DNA from: Fischerella sp. PCC 9605 | GTDB lineage: Bacteria; Cyanobacteriota; Cyanobacteriia; Cyanobacteriales; Nostocaceae | Length of the DNA stretch: 64,000 bases | Reading direction: 5' to 3' | NCBI RefSeq assembly: GCF_000517105.1 | Contig: NZ_KI912148.1 | Location: forward strand, 2,189,812 to 2,253,811 | Shown: piece by piece, positions 37,665 through 47,273 of the stretch | Position numbering within the stretch: position 1 is the stretch's first letter | How the letters are laid out: each line of letters begins with the position of its first letter | The notes under the pieces: generated by a model | The model's database searches: none | Told to the model about the DNA's origin: nothing | The model's input: the letters and a program-made list of their open reading frames with translations, nothing else | Position numbers and translations under genes: made by a program

Positions 37665-38990
37665 TTACTCCTCATCGCGATCGTATTTTTCGTCCTCTAG
37701 TTCATCTTCGAGTTCATCTTTCAGTTCATCTTCTAGTTCATCCTGATTTTCATCTTTATATTCCTCCTCTTCAATATCGTCGATATCGTCGATTTCTTCA
37801 TCATCTGATGTATATTTTGCCCTTGCGGCTGCAAATTTAGCATCTTCGGCTGCGTAGTCGTATTTAGCCTTATCTTTGATGTCTATTTTCCAACCAGTCA
37901 AGCGGGCTGCTAAGCGGACATTTTGTCCTTCTTTACCAATTGCTAAACTAAGTTGATCTTCTGCTACCAGTACATGAGTTTGCCTGGTTTCTGGGTCCAT
38001 GAGTCGCACATCGTCTACTCGTGCTGGACTTAAGGCGTTAGCTATGTAAGTTGCAGGGTCTGGCGACCAGCGAATTACATCGATTTTTTCACCTCGCAAT
38101 TCATTGACTACTACTTGAATCCGCGATCCCCGCGCGCCAATACAAGCACCGACAGGGTCGACATCGCGATCGAGGGTATCTACAGCTATTTTAGTTCGAG
38201 GCCCGACATGACGGGACGGAGGATTGGCTTCTCGCGCCACTGCCACAATTCGTACAACTTCGTCCTCAATTTCTGGCACTTCGTTGGCGAACAAATAAAC
38301 CACCAAACCAGCGTCAGCACGAGACACTAATAACTGCGGCCCCCTCTGCTGACCTTGAGAAACTTTTTTCAGATAAACTTTGAATGTGGCACCAATGCGA
38401 TAATTATCATTGGGCAGCTGTTCGCGCTTTGGTAATTCGGCTTCTACCTCGGGCTGACCAAAACCGCTGCTCACAGCCATAATTACTGACTGCCGCTCAA
38501 ATCGCAACACCCTCGCTTGCAGCACTGTTCCTTCTAGATCTTGGAATTCTTCTTGAATTAATTGCCGCTGTTGATCCCGCAGTTTTTGTGCTAATACCTG
38601 CTTGGTTTGCATCGCTGCCATCCGACCAAATTCTCCTTGATCGGGAGTAACATCTAGCACTACTTCCTGCCCTAACTGTGCTTCTTCACCTCCCATCTCT
38701 TGAACTTGCTGAAGGGCAATTTCATGATCGGTGTTGGTGACTTCTTCAACTATAGTTTTGGTGGCAACAACACGAAAACCTTCTTCATCAACATCCAGTT
38801 GCACATCAAAATTATCAAAATAATCTTCATCAAACTGTTTTCTGTCTAAGTTTTGGGCACGACGAAAACGTTCGTAGCCTTTAAGTAGTGCTTCTCTAAT
38901 TGCTGATTGCACTGCAATTTTAGGTAAATTACGCTCCCGACTTATACTTTCAATTAACTCTTTTAAACCAGGTAAACTAACCATTGACAT
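37665..38990 (-). CDS. nusA: Transcription termination/antitermination factor NusA
   Basis: About 442 residues. NusA N-terminal domain (LPGLKELIESISRERNLPKI), S1 domain (LEGTVLQARVLRFERQSVIM), and KH domains (DPVGACIGARGSRIQVV; IGKEGQNVRLAARLTGWKID). It binds RNA polymerase and nascent RNA and controls pausing and termination. The C-terminus is a very acidic Asp/Glu repeat tail (DELEDELKDELEDELEDE), in place of the helical repeats of proteobacterial NusA. The ATG at 38990 is supported by AAGGAG; an upstream start at 39053 lies in repeat DNA. Confidence 0.97.
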   Translation of the reverse strand: MSMVSLPGLKELIESISRERNLPKIAVQSAIREALLKGYERFRRAQNLDRKQFDEDYFDNFDVQLDVDEEGFRVVATKTIVEEVTNTDHEIALQQVQEMGGEEAQLGQEVVLDVTPDQGEFGRMAAMQTKQVLAQKLRDQQRQLIQEEFQDLEGTVLQARVLRFERQSVIMAVSSGFGQPEVEAELPKREQLPNDNYRIGATFKVYLKKVSQGQQRGPQLLVSRADAGLVVYLFANEVPEIEDEVVRIVAVAREANPPSRHVGPRTKIAVDTLDRDVDPVGACIGARGSRIQVVVNELRGEKIDVIRWSPDPATYIANALSPARVDDVRLMDPETRQTHVLVAEDQLSLAIGKEGQNVRLAARLTGWKIDIKDKAKYDYAAEDAKFAAARAKYTSDDEEIDDIDDIEEEEYKDENQDELEDELKDELEDELEDEKYDRDEE

Positions 38991-39267
38991 AAGCAGTCTC
39001 CTTAAATATATGGCGATTAGGGCATAGAGCATGAGGCATGGGGCATGGGGCAAGGGGCATAGGGACTGGAGAAGTAAAAACTAAAAAGTAAAAACTAAAA
39101 AGTAAAAACGTAAAAGAAAAAATTCTTTCTTTTTACTTTTAGCTTTTAACCCTTCGCTGCGCTCGAGGGCATGCTTTTGACTTGTTTTTGCCCAATTCTC
39201 AATTCCCAATTCCCAATTCTCAATGCCCTATTCCCAATGCCCTATTCCCTATTCCCTAGCCTCTCCT
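38991..39267. repeat. Short tandem repeats between nusA and rimP
   Basis: Runs of AAAAGTAAAAACT and CCCAATTCTCAATTCCCAAT with GGGGCATGGGGCAAGGGGCA style units. They separate two genes that are otherwise adjacent in bacteria. No gene seen. Confidence 0.65.
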
Positions 39268-39729
39268 CTATCGGCGCTCATCTAGCCGTACTTTGGTAAC
39301 TTGATCGCGAGGGATTGCGATCGCCCTACCTTTTTGATTTATGTAAATAGATGTTTCATCTCGGCGAATTAACTGACCAATCCACTCTTGCTGTCCTTCA
39401 TAGGGTGGGGAAGTAGAAACGATGACAGGAAATCCTTTGAAGGAAATAAACTCTCTGTCTGTGGTCAGTTGCCGGGAAATTCCAGGACTAGATATTTCTA
39501 GGACGTAAGCATCTGGAATGATCTCTGTCGCATCTAAAGTCGCTTCTAAAGCACGGCTCATCCGTTCGCAATCATCCAAACCAGTATCTTGTTGTGGGTT
39601 GCGGATGTCTACCCGTAAAACTGGCGGACTTTGGTTGGTGTGAAAAACTACTCCAACGACTTCCAAGCCCAGTTCTTCTGCTACTGGTATGGCCAAATCA
39701 ATAATTTGTGGGACTAAGGGATGAGTCAT
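39268..39729 (-). CDS. rimP: Ribosome maturation factor RimP
   Basis: A 153-residue protein needed for 30S subunit maturation. It carries the family blocks [35 protein letters not shown] and [14 protein letters not shown], and ends with the Sm-like C-terminal domain ([20 protein letters not shown]). First gene of the rimP-nusA-ylxR-infB group. A terminator-like hairpin ends about 14 bases before its ATG. Confidence 0.95.
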   Translation of the reverse strand: MTHPLVPQIIDLAIPVAEELGLEVVGVVFHTNQSPPVLRVDIRNPQQDTGLDDCERMSRALEATLDATEIIPDAYVLEISSPGISRQLTTDREFISFKGFPVIVSTSPPYEGQQEWIGQLIRRDETSIYINQKGRAIAIPRDQVTKVRLDERR

Positions 39730-39742
39730 GCGATAATTCCAA

Positions 39743-39768
39743 CAAAAAAAGTGGGTGCTGACCCACTT
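39743..39768 (-). terminator. Terminator-like hairpin in the rimP leader
   Basis: On the minus strand AAGTGGGT-CAGC-ACCCACTT is followed by TTTTT, ending about 14 bases before the rimP start. The position inside the 5' leader suggests attenuation of the rimP-nusA-infB operon, or the end of an upstream transcript. Confidence 0.65.
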
Positions 39769-39800
39769 CCTGCGATAGCGATATCTTCCAAGAAGTCTTC

Positions 39801-39831
39801 AGACGAATCAAAGTTGATTCGTCTCTTTTTT
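39801..39831 (+). terminator. Hairpin with T run (plus strand) in the rimP upstream region
   Basis: The inverted repeat AGACGAATCAA / TTGATTCGTCT is followed on the plus strand by CTTTTTT. No plus-strand gene ends here, so it may instead be a structured element in the minus-strand rimP leader. Confidence 0.5.
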
Positions 39832-39990
39832 GAGTGTAGCGTATTTTTTTGAGGTGAGAAGCAATAAATTACTTCTTTTTTCGTCGAATCCTGTTTAGGA
39901 TTAATACCATTTACTTGTTTAAAGTATACATTTGTTTGCGGATAGATCTTTAATCACCAAAGTTTTTGTACTACTTAAAAGTACATTAGC

Positions 39991-41400
39991 TTACCTTCTG
40001 CCTTCTACGTTTGTTCGCAGATGCCTGGTTTGCTCCAATATTTTCTCAAAATCCTCTTGGGATAAGCGCTTCACGTAGTTAATCTTGACTTCCTCAAAGA
40101 AGTCCACAAGTAAGCTTTGCAGTTCCAAAAGAACGTGTTTTTTTTGCATTTCCCCTGCCAAGGCTTGACTGAAGCGTTGCACGAGTTGAGTTGCGAGTTT
40201 TGCCGAAACAGGATCTTCCACAGAGTTAACTAAGGCATTGTAAAGGTTAGTGGTAAGTTGAGTTGCCAGTTGCTCACTCAACTGAGTTTGCATTTGTGTG
40301 ACTCCAGGGAAGCTTTGCAAATTACGGTAGATAGGGGCATGATTGAGAGCACCGTCAATGTTATGCTGCAAAATAGCGACTAGCTCTGGTTGAATTTTGG
40401 GCAAAACTTGGTAGACGATGGTTTGTACTAAAATCGCAGCGATCGCTTCTATTTCATTGACATTATTTATATCTATATAAGGGCGCAAGTTCTCTTGTCT
40501 CAGGAACCAACTGACTAAATCGCCTCGCCGAATAGAATTTTGAATCTGGTTAATTACCCTCACAACAACAATTTCTGTCAGTTCTTCGGCAAAATTCGAT
40601 ACCACTCCTAAATGAATTTGCTGCCTAATGGGTTGTAAATTCAATAATTCTGCTTGATCAAGGCGTATTATTACCGGTATAATTCGTAACCAGGGCCAAA
40701 ACGGTAGCAGCAAAAATAAGTCGTACCAGCGCCACAAAATTGCATTCAACCAACTAAAAAATGGATAGCGGCGTTTGATGTAATAGGTGCGTACTGCTAA
40801 CTCCACAGCAAATATACATATGAAGGGCAAGTCAATTTTCCAAAAATTATCAATGAATTTGCCATTTTCTCCTATTTGCCGGAAGTAATTAGTAGCAATT
40901 AAAGGTCGAATTTGCTGGTTAAAAAATCTAATTTCTTCCGTCCAGCCATTTTGCAATAAATATTCTTGACTCCAAAAAATAGCAAAAGCTTGCTTGGCAG
41001 ATTCCTGATTCAGGTGGTCTCGCATTCTATTTTTGATTTTTTCTAACGTGCCGCTTTTCTCAGCTAGCGCAAATGGATTATCATTTATCATCTCAGCACT
41101 AAGGCGACGTAGTTCTTCTAGCTGAGTTTCTACTTGGGGCGACTGTACATTATTCTGGCTTCTTAACTGTTTCTGTAATTCATCGACTGTGTTGAGATAT
41201 TTTTCGGTTTCCCGATGAGGTTGAATACCTTTAATTGGATCGTATATATCAACAATAACTGGTATATACCGTAAGTAGTAATCTCGCCAATAAATATAAC
41301 TCAAGTCAAATAAAACTAAGCCTAAGTTAAGAGTGGCAATAATTGCTATCACTCTTTCAAACCATAATTTGTACTGCTTTCGAGAGTTTAAGTTAGCCAT
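39991..41400 (-). CDS. Conserved cyanobacterial membrane protein
   Basis: A 469-residue protein of no named family. Transmembrane segments lie near residues 15-38 (VIAIIATLNLGLVLFDLSYI), about 180-200 (IDLPFICIFAVELAVRTYYI) and about 215-245 (WYDLFLLLPFWPWLRIIPVI). The second half is soluble and helical with repeated TQL/QLA patterns, possibly a coiled coil. The middle membrane region with an arginine (ELAVRTYYIKRRYPFF) recalls ion-channel-like proteins, but no pore motif is seen. Widely conserved in cyanobacteria to my knowledge; function unknown. Confidence 0.75.
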   Translation of the reverse strand: MANLNSRKQYKLWFERVIAIIATLNLGLVLFDLSYIYWRDYYLRYIPVIVDIYDPIKGIQPHRETEKYLNTVDELQKQLRSQNNVQSPQVETQLEELRRLSAEMINDNPFALAEKSGTLEKIKNRMRDHLNQESAKQAFAIFWSQEYLLQNGWTEEIRFFNQQIRPLIATNYFRQIGENGKFIDNFWKIDLPFICIFAVELAVRTYYIKRRYPFFSWLNAILWRWYDLFLLLPFWPWLRIIPVIIRLDQAELLNLQPIRQQIHLGVVSNFAEELTEIVVVRVINQIQNSIRRGDLVSWFLRQENLRPYIDINNVNEIEAIAAILVQTIVYQVLPKIQPELVAILQHNIDGALNHAPIYRNLQSFPGVTQMQTQLSEQLATQLTTNLYNALVNSVEDPVSAKLATQLVQRFSQALAGEMQKKHVLLELQSLLVDFFEEVKINYVKRLSQEDFEKILEQTRHLRTNVEGRR

Positions 41401-41899
41401 TCCTTTGATGCTGATAATATGATGATATTTGTATATAGGTGATAGGAACGAGTTTGATTACATGTCCAGTTTTTTATGCTCAAATATATTATGGCTAAAC
41501 ACACCCGTACAGTGGCTGGTTATCAGTTATAAAATAACAGACAACCAACAATATATAACAAACAACAAACTACTCTAATTTAGATTGTTTGAAGAATTTT
41601 TTGCCTATATCTACAGCTAAGCAAAAATACTTCTTACGGATGAATGTCAATGAATGTAAATGAAATTAATCAAAAATCATTAATATTCAAGCTAAAGAGG
41701 TTAAATAATTCTAAAATACATTTGTTAATATCTACATCTTGCATCAGTTGCAACACTCAGGAGGTAGTAGCCCTGCAAACCCTCGTTACTAAGTTAAATC
41801 TAGTAACGTAAACAATCAGAGTCAGAGATTTTTATTGAGAATGGTGCAAGATATCAGCTAATATCAATTCTGCTGATTTAACCAAAAGGAGTTTTAACT
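41401..41899. other. Gap before the peptidoglycan-binding protein gene
   Basis: About 500 bases, AT-rich, with no credible gene. It is shared by divergent genes, so promoters for both are expected here. AAAGGAG at 41884-41890 is the ribosome-binding site of the right-hand gene. Confidence 0.5.
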
Positions 41900-42643
41900 A
41901 TGTGGTGTGAGTTTGGAAAATCAAGCGTTAGCGCAGCTGTTATTTGCCTGGTAACAACGAGTATGGCGATCGCACAAACAGCTACTCCAGCGCAACAGCA
42001 AATCTATACTCCACAGCAATTCCGTTCCGTACTGCGGGGATTGGGATACAAAGTTACGGTGTCAAATGCACCCCTAACTGATCCAGAAACCAGAAAAGCA
42101 ATTCAAGAATTTCAAAAGGGATATGGGATAAAACCTGCTGATGGTATAGCAGGGCCAATAACCCAAGCTTTTGCTACGGATATCGTTAGAATTCTACAGG
42201 CCAACTTGAATTTGGTAGCAAAGCCAAATCCTCCTCTACCTCGGAATAGATATTATGGTCCCCAAACAGAAGCAGCAGTGAGACAGTATCAGAAAAAAGT
42301 TGGGCTGCCAGAAACCGGAATTGCTGACTTAGCATTGCGACAGAGGCTTGACAAAGAAGCTAGGGAGATCTTAGAAAGTCCAGGAACTACGCCGACACCC
42401 TCACCAACTCCAACTCCTACACCCGGGGCGACACCCTCACCAACCCCAACTCCTACACCCGAGGAAACACCCTCACCAACTCTAACTCCTACACCCGGGG
42501 CGACACCCTCACCAACCCCAACTCCTACACCCGGGGCGACACCCTCACCAACTCTAACTCCTACACCTGGGGCAACACCCTCACCAACTCTAACTCCTAC
42601 ACCCGGGGCGACACCCTCACCAACCCCAACTCCTACACCTTAA
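41900..42643 (+). CDS. Secreted peptidoglycan-binding protein with Pro-Thr-rich tail
   Basis: A 247-residue protein. A signal peptide ([17 protein letters not shown]) is followed by two PG_binding_1-like domains: [19 protein letters not shown] to [11 protein letters not shown], and [20 protein letters not shown]. The last 80 residues are a 12-residue tandem repeat of type [12 protein letters not shown], like bacterial cell-wall linkers. Probably anchors in the wall, with the tail as a stalk; no catalytic domain is attached. AAAGGAG precedes the ATG. Confidence 0.85.
   Translation: MWCEFGKSSVSAAVICLVTTSMAIAQTATPAQQQIYTPQQFRSVLRGLGYKVTVSNAPLTDPETRKAIQEFQKGYGIKPADGIAGPITQAFATDIVRILQANLNLVAKPNPPLPRNRYYGPQTEAAVRQYQKKVGLPETGIADLALRQRLDKEAREILESPGTTPTPSPTPTPTPGATPSPTPTPTPEETPSPTLTPTPGATPSPTPTPTPGATPSPTLTPTPGATPSPTLTPTPGATPSPTPTPTP
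42394..42640 (+). repeat. 36-bp tandem repeat coding [12 protein letters not shown]
   Basis: About seven copies of the unit ACACCCTCACCAACTCCAAC plus TCCTACACCCGGGGCG, with small variants (GAGGAA for GGGGCG; CTAACT for CCAACT). In frame within the secreted protein gene, so copy number can change without breaking it. Confidence 0.9.
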
Positions 42644-42746
42644 ATTCAGTGTTATTAGTTGATTTTTGTTAGTTATTTGGAAACCATTAATGTAGGAGCG
42701 CAAGACCTTGCGCCCCTACAAACAACCAACAACCAACAACCAACAA

Positions 42747-43640
42747 CTAACTCATTTGATTTGGTTCTTCTAAAGGTCTACCTTTGGGAACCGGTAGTAT
42801 TGGCCGACGGTCATCGTAAGGCATGGGGATGTACTGCACTGTAGGGCGTCCACCTTGTGGTTGCGGGTACAACTCCATCAGGTCGTAAACAATTCGGGGC
42901 AGTCCTACTGTTACGGGCAGCCCCATTTCTGTTGCTTCTTCAACTGTGATGGGATAGTCGTGGGTAACACGTCCGGTTGTCAGGGCTTCGACAATATTTT
43001 CCACATTTTCTGGCAGAACTTTCTGTTTGGGTATACTGTCTTTCAGTAGAGTTCTGACAAAACGCTGCACTTGCTGAATGGCTTTACGCGACAGGTCAGC
43101 CATAATCAGTGTTTGATCGTCAATTTCACTGATGGGTTTATCTTCAACTATTTTCAAAATACTCGCTGCTGGAAAGTTACCGAGTTGGGGATCAACTGGT
43201 CCTAAAACGGCGTTGGCATCCATAACGATTTCATCTGCGGCAAGGGCAAGCATAGTGCCACCACTCATTGCGTAGTGGGGCACATACACTGTGACTTTAG
43301 AAGGATGACGAATCAATGCCCTAGCAATTTGTTCAGTTGCTAAAACCAAACCACCGGGAGTATGTAAAATCAAGTCGATCGGGATATCTGGAGGAGTGAG
43401 GCGAATTGCCCGCAGAATCTGTTCTGAGTCTTCGATAGTAATGTAGCGCGAGAGTGGAATTCCCAGTAAACTAATAGATTCCTGGCGGTGAATTAGCAAA
43501 ATCACTCGACTCTTGCGTTGCTGCTGAAATCCCTGAAGAGTCCGGAAGCGCCGATACTCTATCTGACGTTTTTGCCAAATCGGTTGCAGGGAAGAGAGGA
43601 GGAGGAATATCCAGAATAAATCACCGATACCGAAATTCAT
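42747..43640 (-). CDS. SDH-family ClpP-like serine protease, membrane-linked
   Basis: A 297-residue protein of the serine dehydrogenase proteinase (SDH_sah) family. An N-terminal membrane helix (LFWIFLLLSSLQPIW) is followed by the ClpP/crotonase-like core: DLILHTPGGLVLATEQIARA and the nucleophile motif HYAMSGGTMLALAADEI, then DANAVLGPVDPQLG. Predicted to cleave membrane or lumenal proteins. The active serine is in the YAMSGG motif. No adjacent stomatin/NfeD partner gene is visible. Confidence 0.88.
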   Translation of the reverse strand: MNFGIGDLFWIFLLLSSLQPIWQKRQIEYRRFRTLQGFQQQRKSRVILLIHRQESISLLGIPLSRYITIEDSEQILRAIRLTPPDIPIDLILHTPGGLVLATEQIARALIRHPSKVTVYVPHYAMSGGTMLALAADEIVMDANAVLGPVDPQLGNFPAASILKIVEDKPISEIDDQTLIMADLSRKAIQQVQRFVRTLLKDSIPKQKVLPENVENIVEALTTGRVTHDYPITVEEATEMGLPVTVGLPRIVYDLMELYPQPQGGRPTVQYIPMPYDDRRPILPVPKGRPLEEPNQMS

Positions 43641-43785
43641 AGAAATGATTATTTAAAAATAACAATTTGCAGTCATCATTGTCCCAATTTTTCACAATCT
43701 ATAAGTCTATCTGAAGAAGCAAAAGAAGAGTGGGGGAGGGGGAGATGGGGAAGGGGGGCCCCCACTTTGTGGGGATAAGGGGCAA

Positions 43786-43856
43786 TGGGGAGATGGGGTG
43801 ATGGGGTGATGGGGTGATGAGAATAACTAATGACTAATGACTAATGACTAATGACT
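43786..43856. repeat. Short tandem repeats GGGGTGAT and ACTAATG
   Basis: Three copies of ATGGGGTG-type units followed by TGACTAATGACTAATGACTA. The last copies touch the stop codon of the WD40 kinase gene. Confidence 0.75.
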
Positions 43857-45684
43857 ACTCGCAACGCCAAATTTTGACGGTGTCATCATCACTGCCACTT
43901 ACCAGAGTTTGTCCATGAAGACTGTACACCCCAGGTGTTCTCGGAGGGTAAGCGACGGATCTGACATAGTTATGATGACCAATCAGGGTGGAAATTTCTC
44001 TACCTGTATTAACATGCCAAATTTTGATAGTTTTGTCCCAACTACCGCTAGCCAACCACTCGCCATCTGGACTAAAAGCAATTGACCAGACTGGGTGAGA
44101 ATGTCCAATCAGGGTACGAATTTCACTGCCTGTACTGACTTCCCACAGTTTGATGGTACAGTCACTGCTACCGCTAGCGAGAATTTCCCCATCTGGACTG
44201 AAGGCGATCGCATTTACAAAAAAGGAATGTTCGGTAAGGGTACGAATTTCACTGCCTGTACTAACCTGCCACAGTTTAATAGTGTAGTCAGCACTGCCAC
44301 TGGCAATGATTTCTCCATCTGGACTCCAGGCAACTGACCAAACAGAATCAGTATGACCTGCAACAGTCCGAATTTCTCTGCCTGAGATCACATGCCATAG
44401 TTTAATTGTGCAATCAGCACTGCCACTAGCAAGCATCTGTCCACTCGGACTAAAGGTTACAGAATTCACACAATTGGTATGACCTTTGAGAGTGCGAATT
44501 TCTTTACCAGAACCAATCAGCCACAATTTAATCGTCTCATCCCAACTGCCACTGGCGAGAATTTCCCCGTCTGGACTAAAGGCAACGCTATGAACCATGC
44601 TGGAATGACCAGAAAACCAACGACCAAGACTACGCAGTAGCTTTCCAGTCTCCAAATGCCATAGCTTGATTGTGTTATCACTACTGCCACTAGCAACAAT
44701 TTGCCCATCATCGCTAATTGCGACAGTTTGAACCATGCTGTTATGGCCTTTGAGGGTATGTACGCACTTCCACTCTCCTTGATCCAGTACAAAAGTAGTT
44801 TGAGAGGATGTGTTTGTAGTAATGAGTTTTGTAGGAGGTATTTCTGTTAAATCCTCTTCAAAATCGGCATCTAGGAGATTCAGCCACTCTTGCACACTTT
44901 GAGGGCGTTGCTTTGACTGCAATTCCATCCCACGCAAAATTGCCTGATTTACCTTGTCGCTAAGATTGGGATTGAAATTTTGTGGTGGTTCTAGAGGAAT
45001 GTTACGGCGTCTTTCCTCGGCGCTGGTTGGTACTATTCCAGTCACCAAGCTATACAAAGTAGCTGCTAAACCGTAGACATCTATGTATTCTCCTCGTGGT
45101 GCTTCCAATTCATACTGTTCGGGGGGAGCAAAACCAGGAGTACGATAAACCGTGTGCTTTTGCACAACATTCGGAATAAATTCTCTAGCAATACCAAAAT
45201 CAATCAAAACAGCTTCTGATTTACCACTGCGGATCATAATGTTGCGTGGTTTAATATCCCGGTGCAACAAACCCTTGCGGTGAATTACCGTCACCGCCTC
45301 ACCAACTTGCCGGATGTATAGTAGTGCTTCTGCTTCTGGTAACATTCCCAACCGCTGCAAGCGCTTGCCCATATCTTCGCCTTCGATGTACTCCATCACC
45401 ATGCAAGGCATATTCCCTTCATCGAAGATATTTTCTATCTGCACTATATGAGGGTGACGACAAACAGCTAATCTAACAGCTTCATCTCGAAAGTCTTGCC
45501 TTAACTTGTCTCGGTGTGGTTTCCAGGCTGGATTATTGAGAATTTCTTCTTTAAGAGTTTTAATTACTCGTAATTCACCATATTCGTTTTTGGCGAGGTA
45601 AGTAATACCAATTCCACCTTCGCCCAGTTTTCTTTCGACGATATAACGTCCCCCAAACAGCCGTTGTCCTGGATTCCAGACCAT
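43855..45684 (-). CDS. Ser/Thr protein kinase with WD40 repeats
   Basis: About 609 residues. The kinase domain has a glycine loop (VERKLGEGGIGITYLA), VIKTLKEE with the ATP lysine, the catalytic loop HRDIKPRNIM and LIDFGIAREF. From about residue 310 there are seven WD40 repeats of type HTNCVNSVTFSPSGQMLASG...TIKLW, forming a beta-propeller for partner binding. Typical of filamentous cyanobacteria. The ATG at 45684 (MVWNPGQRLFGGRYIV) is chosen; an upstream frame to 45786 adds unrelated residues. No membrane segment. Confidence 0.9.
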   Translation of the reverse strand: MVWNPGQRLFGGRYIVERKLGEGGIGITYLAKNEYGELRVIKTLKEEILNNPAWKPHRDKLRQDFRDEAVRLAVCRHPHIVQIENIFDEGNMPCMVMEYIEGEDMGKRLQRLGMLPEAEALLYIRQVGEAVTVIHRKGLLHRDIKPRNIMIRSGKSEAVLIDFGIAREFIPNVVQKHTVYRTPGFAPPEQYELEAPRGEYIDVYGLAATLYSLVTGIVPTSAEERRRNIPLEPPQNFNPNLSDKVNQAILRGMELQSKQRPQSVQEWLNLLDADFEEDLTEIPPTKLITTNTSSQTTFVLDQGEWKCVHTLKGHNSMVQTVAISDDGQIVASGSSDNTIKLWHLETGKLLRSLGRWFSGHSSMVHSVAFSPDGEILASGSWDETIKLWLIGSGKEIRTLKGHTNCVNSVTFSPSGQMLASGSADCTIKLWHVISGREIRTVAGHTDSVWSVAWSPDGEIIASGSADYTIKLWQVSTGSEIRTLTEHSFFVNAIAFSPDGEILASGSSDCTIKLWEVSTGSEIRTLIGHSHPVWSIAFSPDGEWLASGSWDKTIKIWHVNTGREISTLIGHHNYVRSVAYPPRTPGVYSLHGQTLVSGSDDDTVKIWRCE

Positions 45685-46055
45685 TAGTGATAATCGCCCA
45701 ATGCTGCTATTTATTTTGACACGACAACGGACTGCTATGCTGTAAACAAGTAGCCTTGTATACATTAGCAGGCAAAAGATAAACAAGAAATGTTTATTTT
45801 GTATGGGAATTCTGACAGATATTGTAGAAACTGATGCTTTGCATCATTCTCGTCCGTTTGAAATTTATTCAATATAAATATGTATTCTTTTTTAAATTAT
45901 GTAATTCCCGATCGGAAATTACATACACTAAAACATATGAAAAGTCTGGCTCTTTTAGCCCTAGAATAGCTGTCTTCTTGTGCGATAGTATCCGGAATAC
46001 TGGAGTCTTATATTGTAGCTTCCTATGTTCCTGCTGAAACTGAGAGCTACCCAAA
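45685..46055. other. Gap between divergent genes
   Basis: About 370 bases holding the promoters of the WD40 kinase (minus) and the first heme sensor (plus). No gene or clear motif seen. Confidence 0.45.
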
Positions 46056-46964
46056 ATGTTAACCAATCTTAAATTGAGACAAAAATTTACAATAATACTA
46101 GTCCTTATTCTTGTTTTCGGTTTAAGCTTCAGTGGGTTAGCTTTATCTTCTTTGCTAAGGCAAAATGCCACACAGGAAATAGCCTCAACAGGTCTGGCGA
46201 TGCTTGAAACAATCAGTTCTCTGCGTCAGTACACAGTTACTCAAGTCACTCCAGAACTGATTGATCAATTGGACACTAAATTTCTACCGCAAACTGTATC
46301 AGCCTACTCAGCACGGGAAGTCTTTGACATTTTGCGAAAACAACCAGAATACAAGGATTTCTTTTATAAAGAAGCAGCACTTAATCCTACAAACCTTCGA
46401 GACAAAGCTGATAATTTTGAGACAGATATTATCAATCGGTTTACCAAAGAAAAAGATTTAAAGGAACTGAGCGGATTTCGCTCATTGCCTGGTGGGGATG
46501 TCTTTTACATTGCTCGTCCACTCAGACTTACGGAAGAAGGCTGTTTGATGTGTCATAGCACTCCCGATGTTGCACCTAAAACGATGATTGAGCGTTATGG
46601 CCCAGAGAATGGGTTTGGATGGAAATTGAACAGTATAATTGCCGCACAAATTATTTCTTTACCAGCCAGCCAAGTCATAGAAAAAGCCAATAAATCTTCT
46701 TTTTTAATCATTTTAATTGTGTCTGCCGTTTTCAGCATTGTCATCCTTTTAGTTAACATTTTTTTGGAGCGCCAAGTAGTCCGTCCTCTTAAGCGTTTAA
46801 CTCGCGTGGCTGAAGAAGTCAGCACAGGACATATGGATGTTGATTTTCAAGAGCTATCTCATGATGAAATTGGCAATCTTGCCAAAGCTTTTAAACGCAT
46901 GAAATTTAGTTTACAAATGGCAATGAACAGACTGAAAAGAAATTCTGGTAGTACAGGAGGTTAA
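46056..46964 (+). CDS. Tll0287-like heme sensor with HAMP domain (copy 1)
   Basis: A 302-residue membrane protein. An N-terminal helix (FTIILVLILVFGLSFSGLAL), then a periplasmic Tll0287-like (DUF3365) domain with the c-type heme motif CLMCHS and the conserved FYKEAALNPTNLRDKADNFE, a second helix (FLIILIVSAVFSIVILLV) and a cytoplasmic HAMP domain (RPLKRLTRVAEEVSTGHM). It stops right after HAMP: no kinase or methyl-accepting domain is attached, so it must signal through a partner. Heme suggests redox or gas sensing. It has a close paralogue at 47274-48236. Confidence 0.88.
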   Translation: MLTNLKLRQKFTIILVLILVFGLSFSGLALSSLLRQNATQEIASTGLAMLETISSLRQYTVTQVTPELIDQLDTKFLPQTVSAYSAREVFDILRKQPEYKDFFYKEAALNPTNLRDKADNFETDIINRFTKEKDLKELSGFRSLPGGDVFYIARPLRLTEEGCLMCHSTPDVAPKTMIERYGPENGFGWKLNSIIAAQIISLPASQVIEKANKSSFLIILIVSAVFSIVILLVNIFLERQVVRPLKRLTRVAEEVSTGHMDVDFQELSHDEIGNLAKAFKRMKFSLQMAMNRLKRNSGSTGG

Positions 46965-47273
46965 ACAATTTAAAAATTAAAATACTAAAATGATTAACTA
47001 GTTTATCAAAAAATTTTCAAATAAATATTTCTATAAAAACCAGAAAGCTTTTACTTAAACGCTTTGTCTTTATTAAGAGATTATTGATAAAAAAATATTT
47101 ATGTAGACTTCACTAATTATTGGTGCCAAACTCTTGCATTTTTGGATTTTAATAATCTACATTATTCTATATTCTAATTTTATGACAGGCAAACTATCAT
47201 GTAATTAAGCGCAATTTAAAAACCTAATCGCAAATCTAACATTTTACTGACATATTTTAAGTAAGTTAAGGTT
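46965..47273. other. AT-rich gap between heme sensor paralogues
   Basis: 309 bases, AT-rich, no gene. The downstream copy has no strong ribosome-binding site (AAGGTT before its ATG), and a separate promoter here is possible. Confidence 0.4.
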
